From positions 106,519 through 122,902 of the forward strand of contig WELB01000277.1 in the NCBI GenBank assembly GCA_009602725.1: a DNA stretch of 16,384 nucleotides, read 5' to 3'. The notes below the pieces were generated by a model, which saw only the letters and a program-made list of their open reading frames with translations, did not search any database and had not been told where the DNA came from. Shown piece by piece: positions 1 to 10,595 of the stretch. Within the stretch, counting starts at the first letter, position 1. The number at the start of each line of letters is the position of its first letter. This DNA is from Spirogloea muscicola (taxonomy: Eukaryota > Streptophyta > Zygnematophyceae > Spirogloeales > Spirogloeaceae). The position numbers were made by a program, and so were the translations under genes.

Positions 1-186
1 GCAGGGCGCGCTCTAAGTCAGGCCTCCGGCTTTCGTGGCGGCGCTCCAGCTCCCCAAGTTAGCTTGTCAGATTTGTTTGTGCTCACCCGTGGGTACTAAT
101 GTCATCTTAAGTACCTTAGATTAGGTCTCCGTATTATGTAGCATTGTTTAGTCTGCACTCGACTCTGCCTGAACAATGTATTGGCT

Positions 187-282
187 TGAATTGGCCTCCC
201 TTTCAATTCATGCGCCCCGCGCGCCTTCTCTCTTTGGGCTGGCCTCTCCCAGCCACCAGTTACTGTTGCCGCGCTTTCTCTA
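187..282 (-). repeat. Dispersed short repeat, copy near left edge
   Basis: The stretch 234-282 matches 4714-4763 closely: a TGGGCTGGCC...CCCAGCC core, then CACCAGT, a short variable piece and GCGCTTTCTCT, in the same order and spacing. On the minus strand the core reads GGCTGGGAGAGGCCAGCCCA, which is largely self-complementary. A second small inverted repeat lies beside it (TGAATTG at 87-93 of the second hundred, i.e. 187-193, and CAATTCA at 204-210). No open frame explains the conservation. It lies upstream of the phosphatase gene. The family is described under the 4144-5030 cluster. Confidence 0.7.
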
Positions 283-439
283 TTCCCAGTGCCGGGGACC
301 AGATGGTCGAGGCCCACTTGAGAAAGCGGCTGCTGATATGAAAGAATCGGCTGTGAAATGCCAGCCAGATGCATACAGGTGTTCATGACGGAGCCAAAGG
401 CTAGGCAGACTTGAGGAGCCACCCCAAAATCACCGCTCC

Positions 440-771
440 TTTACAGCTTCCCCACAAGCACAACGCCCCGCCCTGCGCGACACCTCGGGGCCAAGCAGCC
501 ATAGCGCTACCCCCGATCGCCGCCAAGGCCCGCGCCGCCGAGCTCGCTGCGTGCTTTCCCCAGCGCACGCTCCCCGCCGCGCCGAGAGCAGCGGCCCGAA
601 GCTCGGCTCGTGGGCGACGAGGGCCAGCGTCCTATCAACAACCTTTTGGGCTTGCCGGCGAACACCCCGCCTGACCGACAGCAGGCCACATTAATCTGGT
701 GCGGCGGCAAAGCCCGCGGGCCTCCCGGCCGTGCGCGCGGGGGCTGCGAGGCGCGGCCGCCGCCCATTGGC
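440..771 (+). promoter_or_regulatory. CpG-rich 5' region of the phosphatase gene
   Basis: This stretch is rich in C and G with frequent CG dinucleotides, unlike the sequence before it and unlike the 3' half of the gene. It runs directly into the start codon at 772. The reading frame is open upstream of that ATG from about 610, but the PP6 family begins at or close to a Met-Asp-Leu-Asp-like N-terminus, so the upstream open frame is read as 5' UTR or promoter. No TATA box or other defined promoter motif was recognised. Assignment as promoter/5' UTR is inferred from position and composition only. Confidence 0.45.
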
Positions 772-3521
772 ATGGACCTGGACGGCTGGATCGAGAAAGT
801 GCGGCGCTGCGAGTACCTGCTGGAGGACGAGCTCAAGCAGCTCTGCGAATACGTGAGGCTCCAAAGGAAATCCCCCGTCATGTCCCCGCAATCCGCATGC
901 TCCTCACCCGCGCGGCGCTTCTACTGCACTCCTTCGACAGCCAGCTTGCTTGAGAACGACATGCAAGGCAGTGTATCGCACTTTGATGGACATGGGCAGC
1001 GTAGTATGATCAAGAGCAGTTTAGCACACAACTTGAAGGCGACTGAGTCGAGAGCGAGCGCGTGCGAAGCCTCGGTACAGGCTTGCAGAAGCCGCTGCGA
1101 GAGGCGTCAGCTGCTGCGGCTGCTGCCAGCATCTCATCCGTGTTGCACTGTGGCAAGGCAAGCAGGTCAAGGATATCTTGGTGGAGGAGTCAAACGTGCA
1201 GCCGGTCAACAGTCCCGTCACGGTCTGCGGCGACATACATGGCCAGTTCCACGACCTCATGAAGCTCTTCCAGACGGGTGGCCAGGTTCCAGACACCAAC
1301 TACATCTTCATGGTCAGACATGGCCCTTATCTTCCCCAACGTTTAGCCCAAACAATTCTCCATGGAGCTTATGACCTTCAATGATTCCCACTGCAGCATC
1401 TACAAGGCTCTGAGTTTGTCAAGGATGTAGGGCTCAACGTTCTGAGTAGGGTTACGGGTTTGGGGTTTATAGCTACATAGGTTTCTTCGGTGCGTCATAC
1501 ATAGAGTGTTGGCACAGCTGCCAAGGGAAGAACAAGGGTTGGAGTTTTGACGGTGGCTCTGGCAACTTGACTAATACCTTGGACGTGCCTGTTACATGGC
1601 AGGGAGACTTTGTAGATCGTGGTTACAACAGTCTGGAGGTCTTCAGTATTCTTCTGCTTCTGAAAGCAAGGTGAGTCACAGACCTGACAGTACTGGCTTG
1701 AGCCGTAACCTTTTTGACCAGGTTTTGCAGTCTCTGATAAGCAATGCAAGTCAGGCCAGCAGACAAGTCAAGCATCTCTCACGAGTACTGCTTCTTTGAC
1801 GCACTTTGTCGACTAGGTCAGCATTACAGAGGCCAAGTTCAAAAGTTCCACAAGCTGGGCAACTCAATAGGGATAGCACGTGCTTTTGCAGATATCCTGC
1901 TCACATGACGCTGTTGAGAGGCAATCACGAGAGCAGACAGATCACACAGGTCAGTCGCCTTCCATAGGAAGGCCAAAAAGGGCTCTTGGACCATTACGCT
2001 CGTTGGGTGGTCTCGACTGCTACCCTCACATGTCACTCTTATGTCTATCCTCGACAGGTTTACGGCTTCTATGACGAGTGCCAAAGGAAGTACGGCAATG
2101 CAAATGCTTGGAGATACTGCACCGATGTCTTTGACTACCTCACAGTGTCGGCCTTAATAGATGGCCGGGTAAGTGCCTCTTTAATTGCTTCAACTGGAAC
2201 GTTTGTGCCTTTTCGAGGAGTGCTTTCTTGATGATGGTGGCTTGTATGGTCTATGTGTATGCAGGTACTGTGTGTACACGGAGGCCTATCCCCGGATCTT
2301 CGAACTTTAGATCAGGTACTGAAAGTGGCGGATATGTAAGTCAGATGAGAAGATCAATAGTTGGCTCTCATGCTGCTGAAATTGTGCAAGTTATGATCAA
2401 TGTCTCCCCTTGGCTCTTGTTTTTCGTTATCTCTTCTCCATCACTAACATGCTGTTACACGTATATCATAGAGGCTTGCCTTTATTGTGGTGATACTATA
2501 GAGCTTGATAAGTCTCTTACACGTTCGTCTCTGTGCAGATCAGGGTTATTGAACGACAATGCGAGATTCCCCACGAGGGGCCCTTCTGTGGTATGTCCTT
2601 CTTTCTGGTTCCTGGTTGGCTTTTTTAATGTGTTCAGCAAGTTGGCCTCATGGCTACTTTGACTCCATGAGCAACTGTGCGGTGATGTTGAAGCTCACTG
2701 TATGGACATGAGGCATGCTGCAGACTTGATGTGGAGTGACCCGGAGGACATAGAGACGTGGGGTGTAAGCCCTCGAGGGGCTGGCTGGTTGTTCGGGGCT
2801 CGTGTCACAACCGAGGTGAGTGTACTTCAGGGACTTGCTCTGCTTGTTGCAATTGCCTGCATACTGTCATGCTACTTGCAGATTGCAAGCTCATTTGTGT
2901 GCTGAATGGGTTGACTTGGCAGTTCAATCATGTCAACGGCTTGGAGCTTGTGTGCCGTGCTCACCAACTTGTGCAGGAGGGGTTGAAGTACATGTTCCCG
3001 GACCAGTCTTTAGTGACAGTAAGCCCTTCTTGCCAGGCTGCACACACCAAAAGCGAGGGTTTAACTCAATTACGTCAGAGGGATCTGAAAGGAAAAGCTT
3101 AGCTCCAGTTGCTGTGTTGAAAATGTAAAGCATCTTGGCAAACTGATTACAGACTGCGTCCCTGATACTCCGTGGTTCATGTGGAAATTGGCAGGTATGG
3201 TCGGCCCCTAACTACTGCTATCGATGTGGGAATGTGGCTTCTATCCTAAGCTTCAATGATCAGATGGTGAGAGTATGCGGGGGTGTGGGGGAACATGTTA
3301 AAACAGTGAGAAGATGCTTGACTATGACAATGCACTGCAGAGCTTCTGGGCGTTGTGCCCACATCCTTGCTGCGGTTCTTTGTCAAGTAAGCACGGCACT
3401 CCTGTAAACAGCCCCGCGCTGCTTGTCTGCATTCCAGGAGAGAGATGTCAAATACTTTCGGGAGACTGAGGAGAACACAACCATTATGGCCCCTCGTGCA
3501 GCTGTTCCTTACTTCTTATAG
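772..3521 (+). CDS. Serine/threonine protein phosphatase PP6 catalytic subunit (FyPP type), 11 exons
   Basis: Metal-dependent phosphoserine/phosphothreonine phosphatase of the PPP family, PP6 branch; plant relatives (FyPP) act with SIT4-associated regulatory subunits in the cytoplasm and nucleus. Exons: 772-852, 1166-1312, 1603-1670, 1892-1949, 2058-2168, 2265-2315, 2539-2590, 2724-2815, 2923-3018, 3195-3266, 3438-3521. All ten introns have GT-AG ends and join in phase, giving 303 aa, the usual PP6 length. All signature motifs are present: GDIHGQ (49-54), GDFVDRG (77-83), RGNHES (108-113), a metal-ligand His in CVHGGLSPD (about 160), [10 protein letters not shown] (about 205), RAHQLVQEG (232-240) and YCYRCGN near 260. 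The C-terminus ends PYFL, the conserved PP2A-like tail whose last Leu is carboxymethylated in relatives. The segment [17 protein letters not shown] separates it from PP2A and PP4. The start is the ATG giving MDLDGW, matching the family N-terminus. No frameshift or missing residue was seen, so the gene appears functional. Confidence 0.95.
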
Positions 3522-4143
3522 CCCTTCAGTACGACGCGTAGTCTGCGCAGCGCGTCTAACACATGTATTATACAGTTGTTAGTCTAGCAGGCTTCCATGG
3601 CCAGTGTACATGGCACCTTGAGCAAGAAACGTGTCTTCCATTGGCATCACAGCTGGATTACAGATGTTCTGGTCATGTGCAGCTGTCATGGATTTTCGTA
3701 CAGCAATAGATTAGTTTCGTCTGACTGCTGGCTCAGGGTGGAACATATTGACAGAGCAATCAGGTGTCGGGGTTGTCTGTTCGTTGGAGGGAAGGATTTA
3801 GGGTTCAGGGTGCGCTGCTCCATGGTGAAAGAGAAGTAAGCAGAGTTGCATGAGGAGTCAGGCTGAATCATAGGACAGGCTGATCCAGACGCTGCTCGCT
3901 CGTCTGACTGGTCAGGATAAGTGGGAACGGGTATTAGCGGTGGAGCCCCGACCTTGCTTGAGCAGATTCACCATTACACCATGTGCCTGGCGCCCCCGGC
4001 CAAGGGTGTCAGCCCAGCCTGCAGTCATTGGGCTGTCCCAGTTGGCGGCTCTGTGGATTCTCCCTAGACTTTGTCTGGTCACTTCGTGCTGGCATTCTAC
4101 ATCCATTATCTACCTGTTGAGGCTGCATTTTGCAGAAGGGGGT
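3522..4143. other. Intergenic spacer / 3' UTR after the phosphatase gene
   Basis: No exon-like stretch with recognisable protein similarity and convincing splice borders was found on either strand. The first part is presumably the phosphatase 3' UTR. I see no TGTAA element, the usual green-algal polyadenylation signal, in the first 200 bases after the stop. A single TTTAGGG-like word near 3798 is isolated and is not a telomeric array. Confidence 0.5.
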
Positions 4144-5030
4144 GATGGCTGTGAAAGGCCAGCCCAACAAAGAAAGGACAAGGTCCAAAGGCTGGAATGC
4201 GCCCATGTACAGCTACGCAAGTAGGTACGATGCATGAGTGCTTAATAGCCCCGAGTCAGCAGCAGCAAGACACAGTAGCTTGCAGCTGGACCAAGTATAA
4301 CCACGGCTAAGGCTAAGCCCAGAAGCAGCTGCCAAACTGCAGCCTGCCCATAAGTGTGCTGCAAAAGAAGAAGCAGCTCTTCCAGTGTTAGGCAATGGCT
4401 GTGAGAGGCCGGCCTGAAGCATGTTCAAGGTTCGAAGCACAAAGCTATACTCCATGACTTCCCGAGTGGGTGCTCAATGAAAGAGAGAGACTCTTCCAGT
4501 AGAGGGCGATGGCTATGATTGGCCAAGCCCAGAAAGTGGAATGAACAAAGAAATTGCTCGCCCATAGAGAAGAGGGGCTGGGAAAGGCCAGTCCATCGGG
4601 AGAACGGACAGGATCCAAAGAGCCGAAGAAGTGGCATTCCCAATGGGGGCAAGCGCTGCGAAAAGCCAGCCCAAAAAGACGCACTCAAGCTCCCTCAGAC
4701 CTTGTCCATTCTTTTGGGCTGGCCTTTCCCAGCCACCAGTCAATCTGGCCGCGCTTTCTCTCTAAAAAAGAGTTGACAAAGGTTCGAAGGGGCCTACAAG
4801 CGTATAGCAGCTACAAAGGGGCCGGAAGAGCCAAAAGAGCCAAAAGGTGGCGACACGGGAAATGGAAGGTCGAAGGAGGAAGACTCGAGGGCGAGAGAAG
4901 CGCTTAAGCTCTCTAGCCTCTGGTCAGCGAGTGTAGAGCTTCCCAGTGGGCTGGCCGGCTTGGGCTGGCTCCTTTGGCTGGCTGTTCCAGCCCCTATCCG
5001 CAATGGGCGAGCACTCTTCTTCCCAGTGGA
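4144..5030. repeat. Cluster of diverged dispersed-repeat copies in both orientations
   Basis: At least seven related units lie in under 900 bases. Forward cores begin near 4147, 4397, 4511, 4576 and 4653; reversed copies lie at about 4686-4763 and 4938-5012. The shared core is GGCTGGGAAAGGCCAGCCCA or a variant and is partly self-complementary. Some copies share a left flank: GCTCGCCCAT plus an A/G-rich run before the core at 4556 (+), reversed at 5012-4961, and again at 11496 (+). Others share CTCTTCCAGT followed by a G-rich run and ATGGCT (4377 and 4491). A right flank resembling GGACAAGGTCCAAAG recurs after the cores at 4147 and 4576 and, reversed, beside the 4716 core. Copies are diverged and unevenly spaced (65-250 bases), so this is not a simple tandem array. 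No transposase frame, terminal inverted repeat pair or target-site duplication was seen. A non-autonomous element family or a degenerate mini-satellite are the options. Confidence 0.75.
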
Positions 5031-5217
5031 GTGGCTCTCTCAACGCTTGGCGGTCGAGGCCCGAGCCGTCAGCGTCAGGGGCGGTCAGGGTGGTCCCCCC
5101 CGGGCCGGAGAGGGCGGCTGGCGGCCAGGTCAGCCGCGCCCCGTGGCAGGGTTACCCGTACGCCGGGAGGAGCTGGCCAGCCCCCGGCCCCCCACTCAGC
5201 GCCGGCGCGAGCCCGCC

Positions 5218-8200
5218 ATGGCGGCGGCGGTGGCGCTGCCGGCGGAGTGCATGCTGGCGCTGCGCCTCCGTGGCCGCGATGCGGCAGCCGCCTCCGGCAG
5301 CCGCCGCTCCCGCGCGCCTCTCAGCTGGCACACGCCGTGAGTGGAGCCAGAGCCGCCGCCGCCGCAGATGCCCGCCGACGCCGCCGCCGCCGCCGATGCG
5401 CTCGCGCCTCCGCGCCCTCCGTGCGGCCAGGCAGCTTGACTCCCGGCCGTGCACTTCGCCGCCTTCACGGTGTGGCCTGCGGCTGGCTGCAGGCCGAGCA
5501 GGCGGCTGCCACGGCTGCAGCGCGCGGAGCCGGTTGGCGTCCGCCTCTGTCACGGCTCGGGACACGCCTCTGGCGCCGGCGGCAGCGACCTCCCGGTCAC
5601 AGCCGCGGCGGCGGAGGCGGCGGCGGCGGCGGCCGAAGCTGCCCGGCCTGCGGCCTCCGCGCTGGACATCGTGTTGCCTGCTGAGGAGTTCCGGCGGGCT
5701 GCGCTCGTCTCGTCGCGAGACCAGGTCGGGCAGGCGCTTCAGTGCGGCACGGCCAGCGTGACTCCGCCATCTGATATCTCAGTGGCTCGCTCTCGTAGCA
5801 GCAGGCTGAGCGGCAGCTCCGCTCATGGCCGCTGCCGCAGTATGAGGCCATGTACCGGCAGTCAGTGGAGGACTCTGACAGCTTCTGGGCGGACATCGCC
5901 AATGGCTTCCATTGGCACAAGCAATTTCCAATCACCGTGGGCGGCCTTGTGCACTCCGAGAACCTGGACGTGCGCAAGGGCCCCATTCACATCGAGGTGC
6001 TGGCTGCATCATGCCCCGCTTCTTCTGGTGATCGTTGAGCTTGGCCTTGCAGTGCCGGCGAACTGTTGCAGACTGTCATCAGCTTAGTACTTCTCAGTCC
6101 TCTGTGTACTGACAGTCCTGTGCCCCCGGCACTGCTCGGTATGCGCCTGCCTGCCAGTGGTTCAAAGGCGGCACGACCAACATCTGCTACAATGCAGTGG
6201 ACCGGCACGTGGCGGAGGGGCGAGGCGACAAGCCTGCGATCCTGTGGGAGGGCAATGAGCCACAGCACAGCTCCCAGCTAACCTTCGGCGAGCTGAAAGC
6301 CCGCGTGTGTCAGGTCTGCTCTTGTGATGTACCGGGCGTCCGGGGCCTCTGCTGTTGATGGTGCAGCTACTCGAGGACTGAGGCTGTGACGCCCACTTGG
6401 TGCAGCTGGCGAACTTCCTGCGAGAGCGGGGGGTGGCACGGGGCGACAGCGTGGCCATCTACATGCCGATGCTGCCCGAGCTGCCCGTTGCCATGCTCGC
6501 CTGTGCCCGCATCGGGGCTGTCCACTCGGTGCACACCCAAGTCGCCAAGTCGCTGCTGCACTGCCCAGAATAATTGGGATCTTGTTCACTACAGTGATGG
6601 GGTGCTGCCAACGTTGCAGGTGGTCTTTGGGGGTTTCTCTGCGGAGGCCCTGGCCCAACGCATCCTGGACAGCAGACCGAGCGTGGTTCTGACAGCCAGC
6701 GGCGTCATGCGGGGGACCAAGCTCATCAAGCTCAAGGCCATCGTCGATCAGGCGCTGGCGTTGTGCGACAGTCAGGCCTTTCGACCAGGTGCAGGGCTGC
6801 TTCGGCCCGGCATCTGACTGGCCCTCGCTCTCTGTGTGCTGCTGAGGTGCGGAGGGCACAAGTTTGTCACGTGCAGAGACGTGCCTGGTGCTGGAGAACG
6901 CGACCGCGCTGGCCAAGGACCAGACGCCCTTCACGCCGGGCCGCGATGTCTGGTGGCAGGTGATATGAGTTGTACGCCCTGAATGATCCTCTCACACCAC
7001 TTGCTTGGCCTCCTCGTCCATCCTGCCATCTGTGGATGTGCATGTCATGCCTTGAGAATCCGCTGTCGCTGTATCCAACGCAGACCTCGTTCTTCTCGGC
7101 AGGAGGAGGTGAAGGTGCAGAGCGAGGACAGCCCCGTGGAGTGGGTGGACGCTGAGCACCCCCTGTTCCTGCTCTACACTTCTGGCTCGACTGGCAAGCC
7201 CAAGGTGAGCGCCCGCAGCAGCAGCTGCTGCTTCCCAGCTATCTTTGACCAACAGTACCCTCAATATGACGTGACAAATATCTGCGTTTTGTGTAGGGCG
7301 TTGTCCACACTACGGGTGGCTACATGGTCTACACGGCTACCACTTTCAAGCACTCCTTTGACTACCGCGAAGGAGACGTCTACTGGTCTCGCCCCTCACC
7401 TAGATGGGCTCAGGCTCCCAGTATCGTGAAGGCTATATTGCTATGAGCCAACAGAAGGTTGCTCATTGTGGCAGGTGCACTGCAGACTGTGGCTGGATCA
7501 CCGGGCACAGCTACCTGACATACGGGCCGCTCCTGAATGGTGCATCCGTTGTTGTCTTTGAAGGGGTGAGGCTTGCTCTATACTAACCCATGCCATACTA
7601 TGCAAATGGTTATTAGTCCTTTCTTTGCACCATTGCAAGGCATCCATCCATGTTGGGGTGTTCTGAAGGAGTGTTGATAGGGGGATTGAGCTGTCCAGCC
7701 TGCTCATCGCAGGTCCCCAACTACCCGGACGCGGGCCGCTGCTGGGAGGTGGTAGACAAGTACAAGGTGTCCATCTTCTACACTGCTCCCACAGCCATCC
7801 GAGCCCTGCAACGCGATGGGGATCAGGTGACTCGAGTAGAGCTTCGCCTCCTGTCAGCAAAGTGGCAGTGGCACTCATGCCGCGTACATAGGCCAGTCTT
7901 CATCATACTCACTCGTACGTGATGGTGCAGTATGTGATGCGGCACTCTCGGCAGAGCTTGCGAGTCCTGGGGACGGTGGGCGAGCCCATCAATCCAAGCG
8001 CTTGGAGGTGCGGTGAAACCTTACAATGCCCCTGGACTCAGTGTGCCTGATGAAAGAGCACCGGCGCGTCAGTTGGCATGTCTTTGCTGTCTTGTCCTGA
8101 GGCCAAAGTTTGTGGCTCCAAGGCAGGTGGTATTATGATGTGGTTGGCGGGGGCCGCTGCCCAATCTCAGACACATGGTGGCAGACTGAGACTGGTGGCC

Positions 8201-9505
8201 ACATGGTACTTGCAAGCTTCCTGTGAATTAGCAACATGCAGATGATGTGTACTTGTCCTTGAGAGCCGTATCCTAGATGACAACATTACCGCTTCCTTTT
8301 GTATCTGGACTGTCCGAACAGATTACACCGCTGCCGGGAGCATGGCCATTGAAACCCGGCTCTGCTACACTCCCATTCTTTGGGGTGCAGGTAAAAGTTT
8401 TCCAGGAGCAAAAGCATGCATGCACTCACCATCCTTCTTGTGGTTGCTTTGCAGGGCTGCAGGGTTGCAGGGTCAAGTACACTATAACATTATTAAGAGA
8501 CTTGCCAAGAGCTTGCAAAGCTAGTGAATGTATGTGCTCTCTCTGATTCCTCTCTTTCTTCCCAAATTGTTAACATCAGCCAACAATACTGGACGACAGC
8601 GGCAAGCAGCTTGAAGGGGAAGCAAGTGGGTACCTCTGTATCAAGGCCTCCTGGCCAGGCGCCTTCAGGACGTTATACAAGGATCACGAGCGCTACGAGG
8701 CCGCGTACTTCTCCACCTTTCCGTCGTTTTACTTCTCCGGCGATGGCTGCCGCAGGTCTGTAATACTGCTGCTTTCTTGCAGGAAGATTGCTTAATACAT
8801 AGCAGTGCTTCCAATTCGCAGCGGCATAAGTATCGACAATTCTGACATCTTCACGTAGTTGTGTGCAGGGATGCTGATGGATACTTTTGGTTAACGGGCC
8901 GTGTGGATGATGTCATCAATGTGAGCGGGCATCGCATTGGCACAGCGGAGGTGGAGTCGGCCCTTGTTTCACACCACCTATGTACGGAGTCAGCGGTGGT
9001 TCCCTTCGATCACGAGGTATGACCATGGACTTACCCTGCATAAGCATACTACCTTGAAAGGGGGGAGCGGTCATGCTAATAGTGAGACACTGTGGATTTC
9101 AGATTAAAGGACAAGGCATACATGCTTTTGTGATTCTGCAAGAGGGAGCCCAATTCAGCGAGGACATCAGGCGTGAGCTTATTTCTGCTGTAAGGAATCA
9201 GGTATCTTGGCTCCACCACACCTTGAAAGCTTCTCTGCTGGAGCCACATAGTGTGATGATGGCAGTGGTGCCATGAGGCTTGACTATAGGGCACTGATGA
9301 AGCATTACTGGTGTTGCAGATAGGAGCGTTTGCTGCACCAGACCGTGTGCAGTTAGCACCAGGATTGCCGAAAACACGCTCTGGCAAGATCATGCGCCGT
9401 ATATTGCGCAAGATTGCAGCTGGAGAGTCTGCTGAGTTACTTGGAGACACCACCACCTTGGCTGACCCCTCTGTAGTGAATCAACTATTGGATTCTCGAC
9501 CATGA
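5218..9505 (+). CDS. Acetyl-CoA synthetase (AMP-forming), about 18 exons
   Basis: Adenylates acetate with ATP, then forms acetyl-CoA; it feeds acetate into fatty-acid synthesis or the glyoxylate cycle. Exons: 5218-5336 and 5493-5724 (tentative start), 5841-5996, 6158-6313, 6406-6528, 6620-6788, 6877-6959, 7103-7204, 7297-7385, 7475-7565, 7713-7826, 7931-8007, 8127-8205, 8322-8390, 8580-8755, 8869-9016, 9103-9201, 9320-9505. All junctions are GT-AG and in phase; the model is 755 aa, of which 638 from 5841 are secure. Visible motifs: the N-terminal ACS-type [36 protein letters not shown], the P-loop [11 protein letters not shown] (7175-7302), [22 protein letters not shown], the acetate-pocket [36 protein letters not shown], and [15 protein letters not shown] with the catalytic Lys codon at 9386-9388. 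The end ADPSVVNQL matches plant/algal ACS tails. The frame containing 5449-5724 has a stop at 5437, so an upstream exon is needed; the ATG at 5218 with donor GTGAGT at 5337 fits in phase. That N-terminus is Ala/Arg/Ser-rich and could be an organelle transit peptide. Confidence 0.93.
5353..5632 (+). repeat. GC-rich triplet runs at the 5' end of the acetyl-CoA synthetase gene
   Basis: Short runs of CCG/GCC triplets occur at 5353-5366 and 5380-5398, inside the proposed first intron, and GCG/GGC runs at about 5605-5632 inside the second exon. In the reading frame of the enzyme the latter run encodes an alanine tract interrupted by glutamate (about residues 76-88 of the model). The runs lie within a strongly CpG-rich island of about 5030-5760. 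Such tracts are prone to slippage, so their length may vary between strains. Confidence 0.6.
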
Positions 9506-10595
9506 CTAGCCATTGTTTTCCTTGATAGCAGTGCAGGAGTGTCCAGCAAAAGTACGAAAGCAGTAACTATCCATGGACCCTCAAGTGCTTACCATACTCC
9601 ACAAATCTTCCTCAATATGGTGTGAGCAACTCGCAGGCTTTGATAGCCAGGGCATGTGCTTTTTGCTGAACCAGGCATGGTAAGCTCTAGGCAGACAGTT
9701 GTGTCAAGCCTGCTTGCTGCTTGCAGAGCAGTTCTTGTTGAAGCTCACTTCCAATGCGAACTTTTCTCGTGAGAGTATAGTGGATGGTGGGAAGTAAGGG
9801 GGCCAAGTGTCACAAAATCCACAGGGCATGCCATGTCAGCTGGTCGCTGGACGTTGCTGGCGGTTAAGGGCAACATGCAGGTGCTAGGAAGCTGCGGGCC
9901 AGTCCAGGGCAGGGGCAGCCTCGGGCCGGAGTGTCAAGGTTGGTTTGCTAAATGAGAGCATTATGTTTGCTGCGAGGAGATAAAGAGCAATGATACACAT
10001 AGAATACAGTCTGCATGCCAGTGTGCAGTAACCACAAGGGTATCGTAGTGTCTGCTGACTGTAAGTACACCTTAAGGGTAGACCACGGCCTACAGACTGC
10101 ACACTGGAGGACCATAGCTGATCTTCAACTAATGAATTGGGAGAAGTTGCAGGACCCGAGCATCTGAACATGAGACTAACTCAGTCACGGTTGTGGTATG
10201 AACCTGGATCTAAATCTCATGCTCTAAAGTCTATGACTCAACATGCTTGCATGAATTTGAGTCTAGAGGTGCTGAGCCTGCACAAGGCCTGGACTAGATT
10301 TTGCCAAGGAAAGGGCTGGCTGACTGCATGGTAGGCTACAGAAGGGTTTGTATGAGTTGGTAGATGGCATGTAGAACCTTGCCACTGTTGATATGCAGCC
10401 GACAATACTGGACCAGGTGTGGGCTTTGATGTCGCACTGACAGACCAGTAAGTTCTGCATGCTATACAAAACGCCACAAGCTTACAAAGAACGGTAGACC
10501 TCAAATACTAGATCACAGATCGTTCAGCAACTTGACGAGAGGCATTCTACTGAAATTTTTATGCAGTGAGCCCCCAGTGGTGTAAACGACATGGG
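9506..10595. other. Convergent intergenic region / 3' UTRs
   Basis: This stretch lies between the stop of acetyl-CoA synthetase (+) and the stop of an unrecognised gene on the minus strand. No conserved exon was recognised on either strand; the open frames here lack splice support and family-like sequence. Candidate green-algal polyadenylation words TGTAA occur at 10060-10064 (+), about 555 bases past the acetyl-CoA synthetase stop, and at 10486-10482 (-), about 110 bases past the stop of the minus-strand gene. Five-base words occur by chance, so only the second, better-placed one has modest weight. Confidence 0.4.

Noticed and set aside
610-1374. Continuous open frame of about 254 codons over the start of the phosphatase gene
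   Set aside because: It reads through intron 1 (853-1165) and loses the PP6 frame. Splicing at GT 853 and AG 1165 gives an exact family match, and the part before 772 does not resemble the family.
3789-3812. TTTAGGG-like word and G-rich words in phosphatase intron 2 (about 1445-1470)
   Set aside because: Single degenerate words, not tandem telomeric repeats, so no interstitial telomere is claimed.
4213-4776. Several overlapping open frames on both strands in the repeat cluster
   Set aside because: The frames arise from the same repeat read in different frames and orientations; none keeps a consistent protein between copies.
4775-4800. GGTTCGA words resembling a tRNA B box (about 4430 and 4782)
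   Set aside because: No matching A box, acceptor stem or cloverleaf could be drawn around either, and the flanks belong to the repeat cluster.
4946-5761. Long plus-strand open frames (up to 271 codons) in the GC-rich island
   Set aside because: High GC lengthens random open frames. They are Arg/Pro/Ala-rich with no family features, and a different frame leads into the acetyl-CoA synthetase.
9884-10504. Minus-strand open frames of 88-95 codons
   Set aside because: No splice-supported link to the gene ending at 10596, and no recognisable motif; likely chance frames in 3'-UTR sequence.
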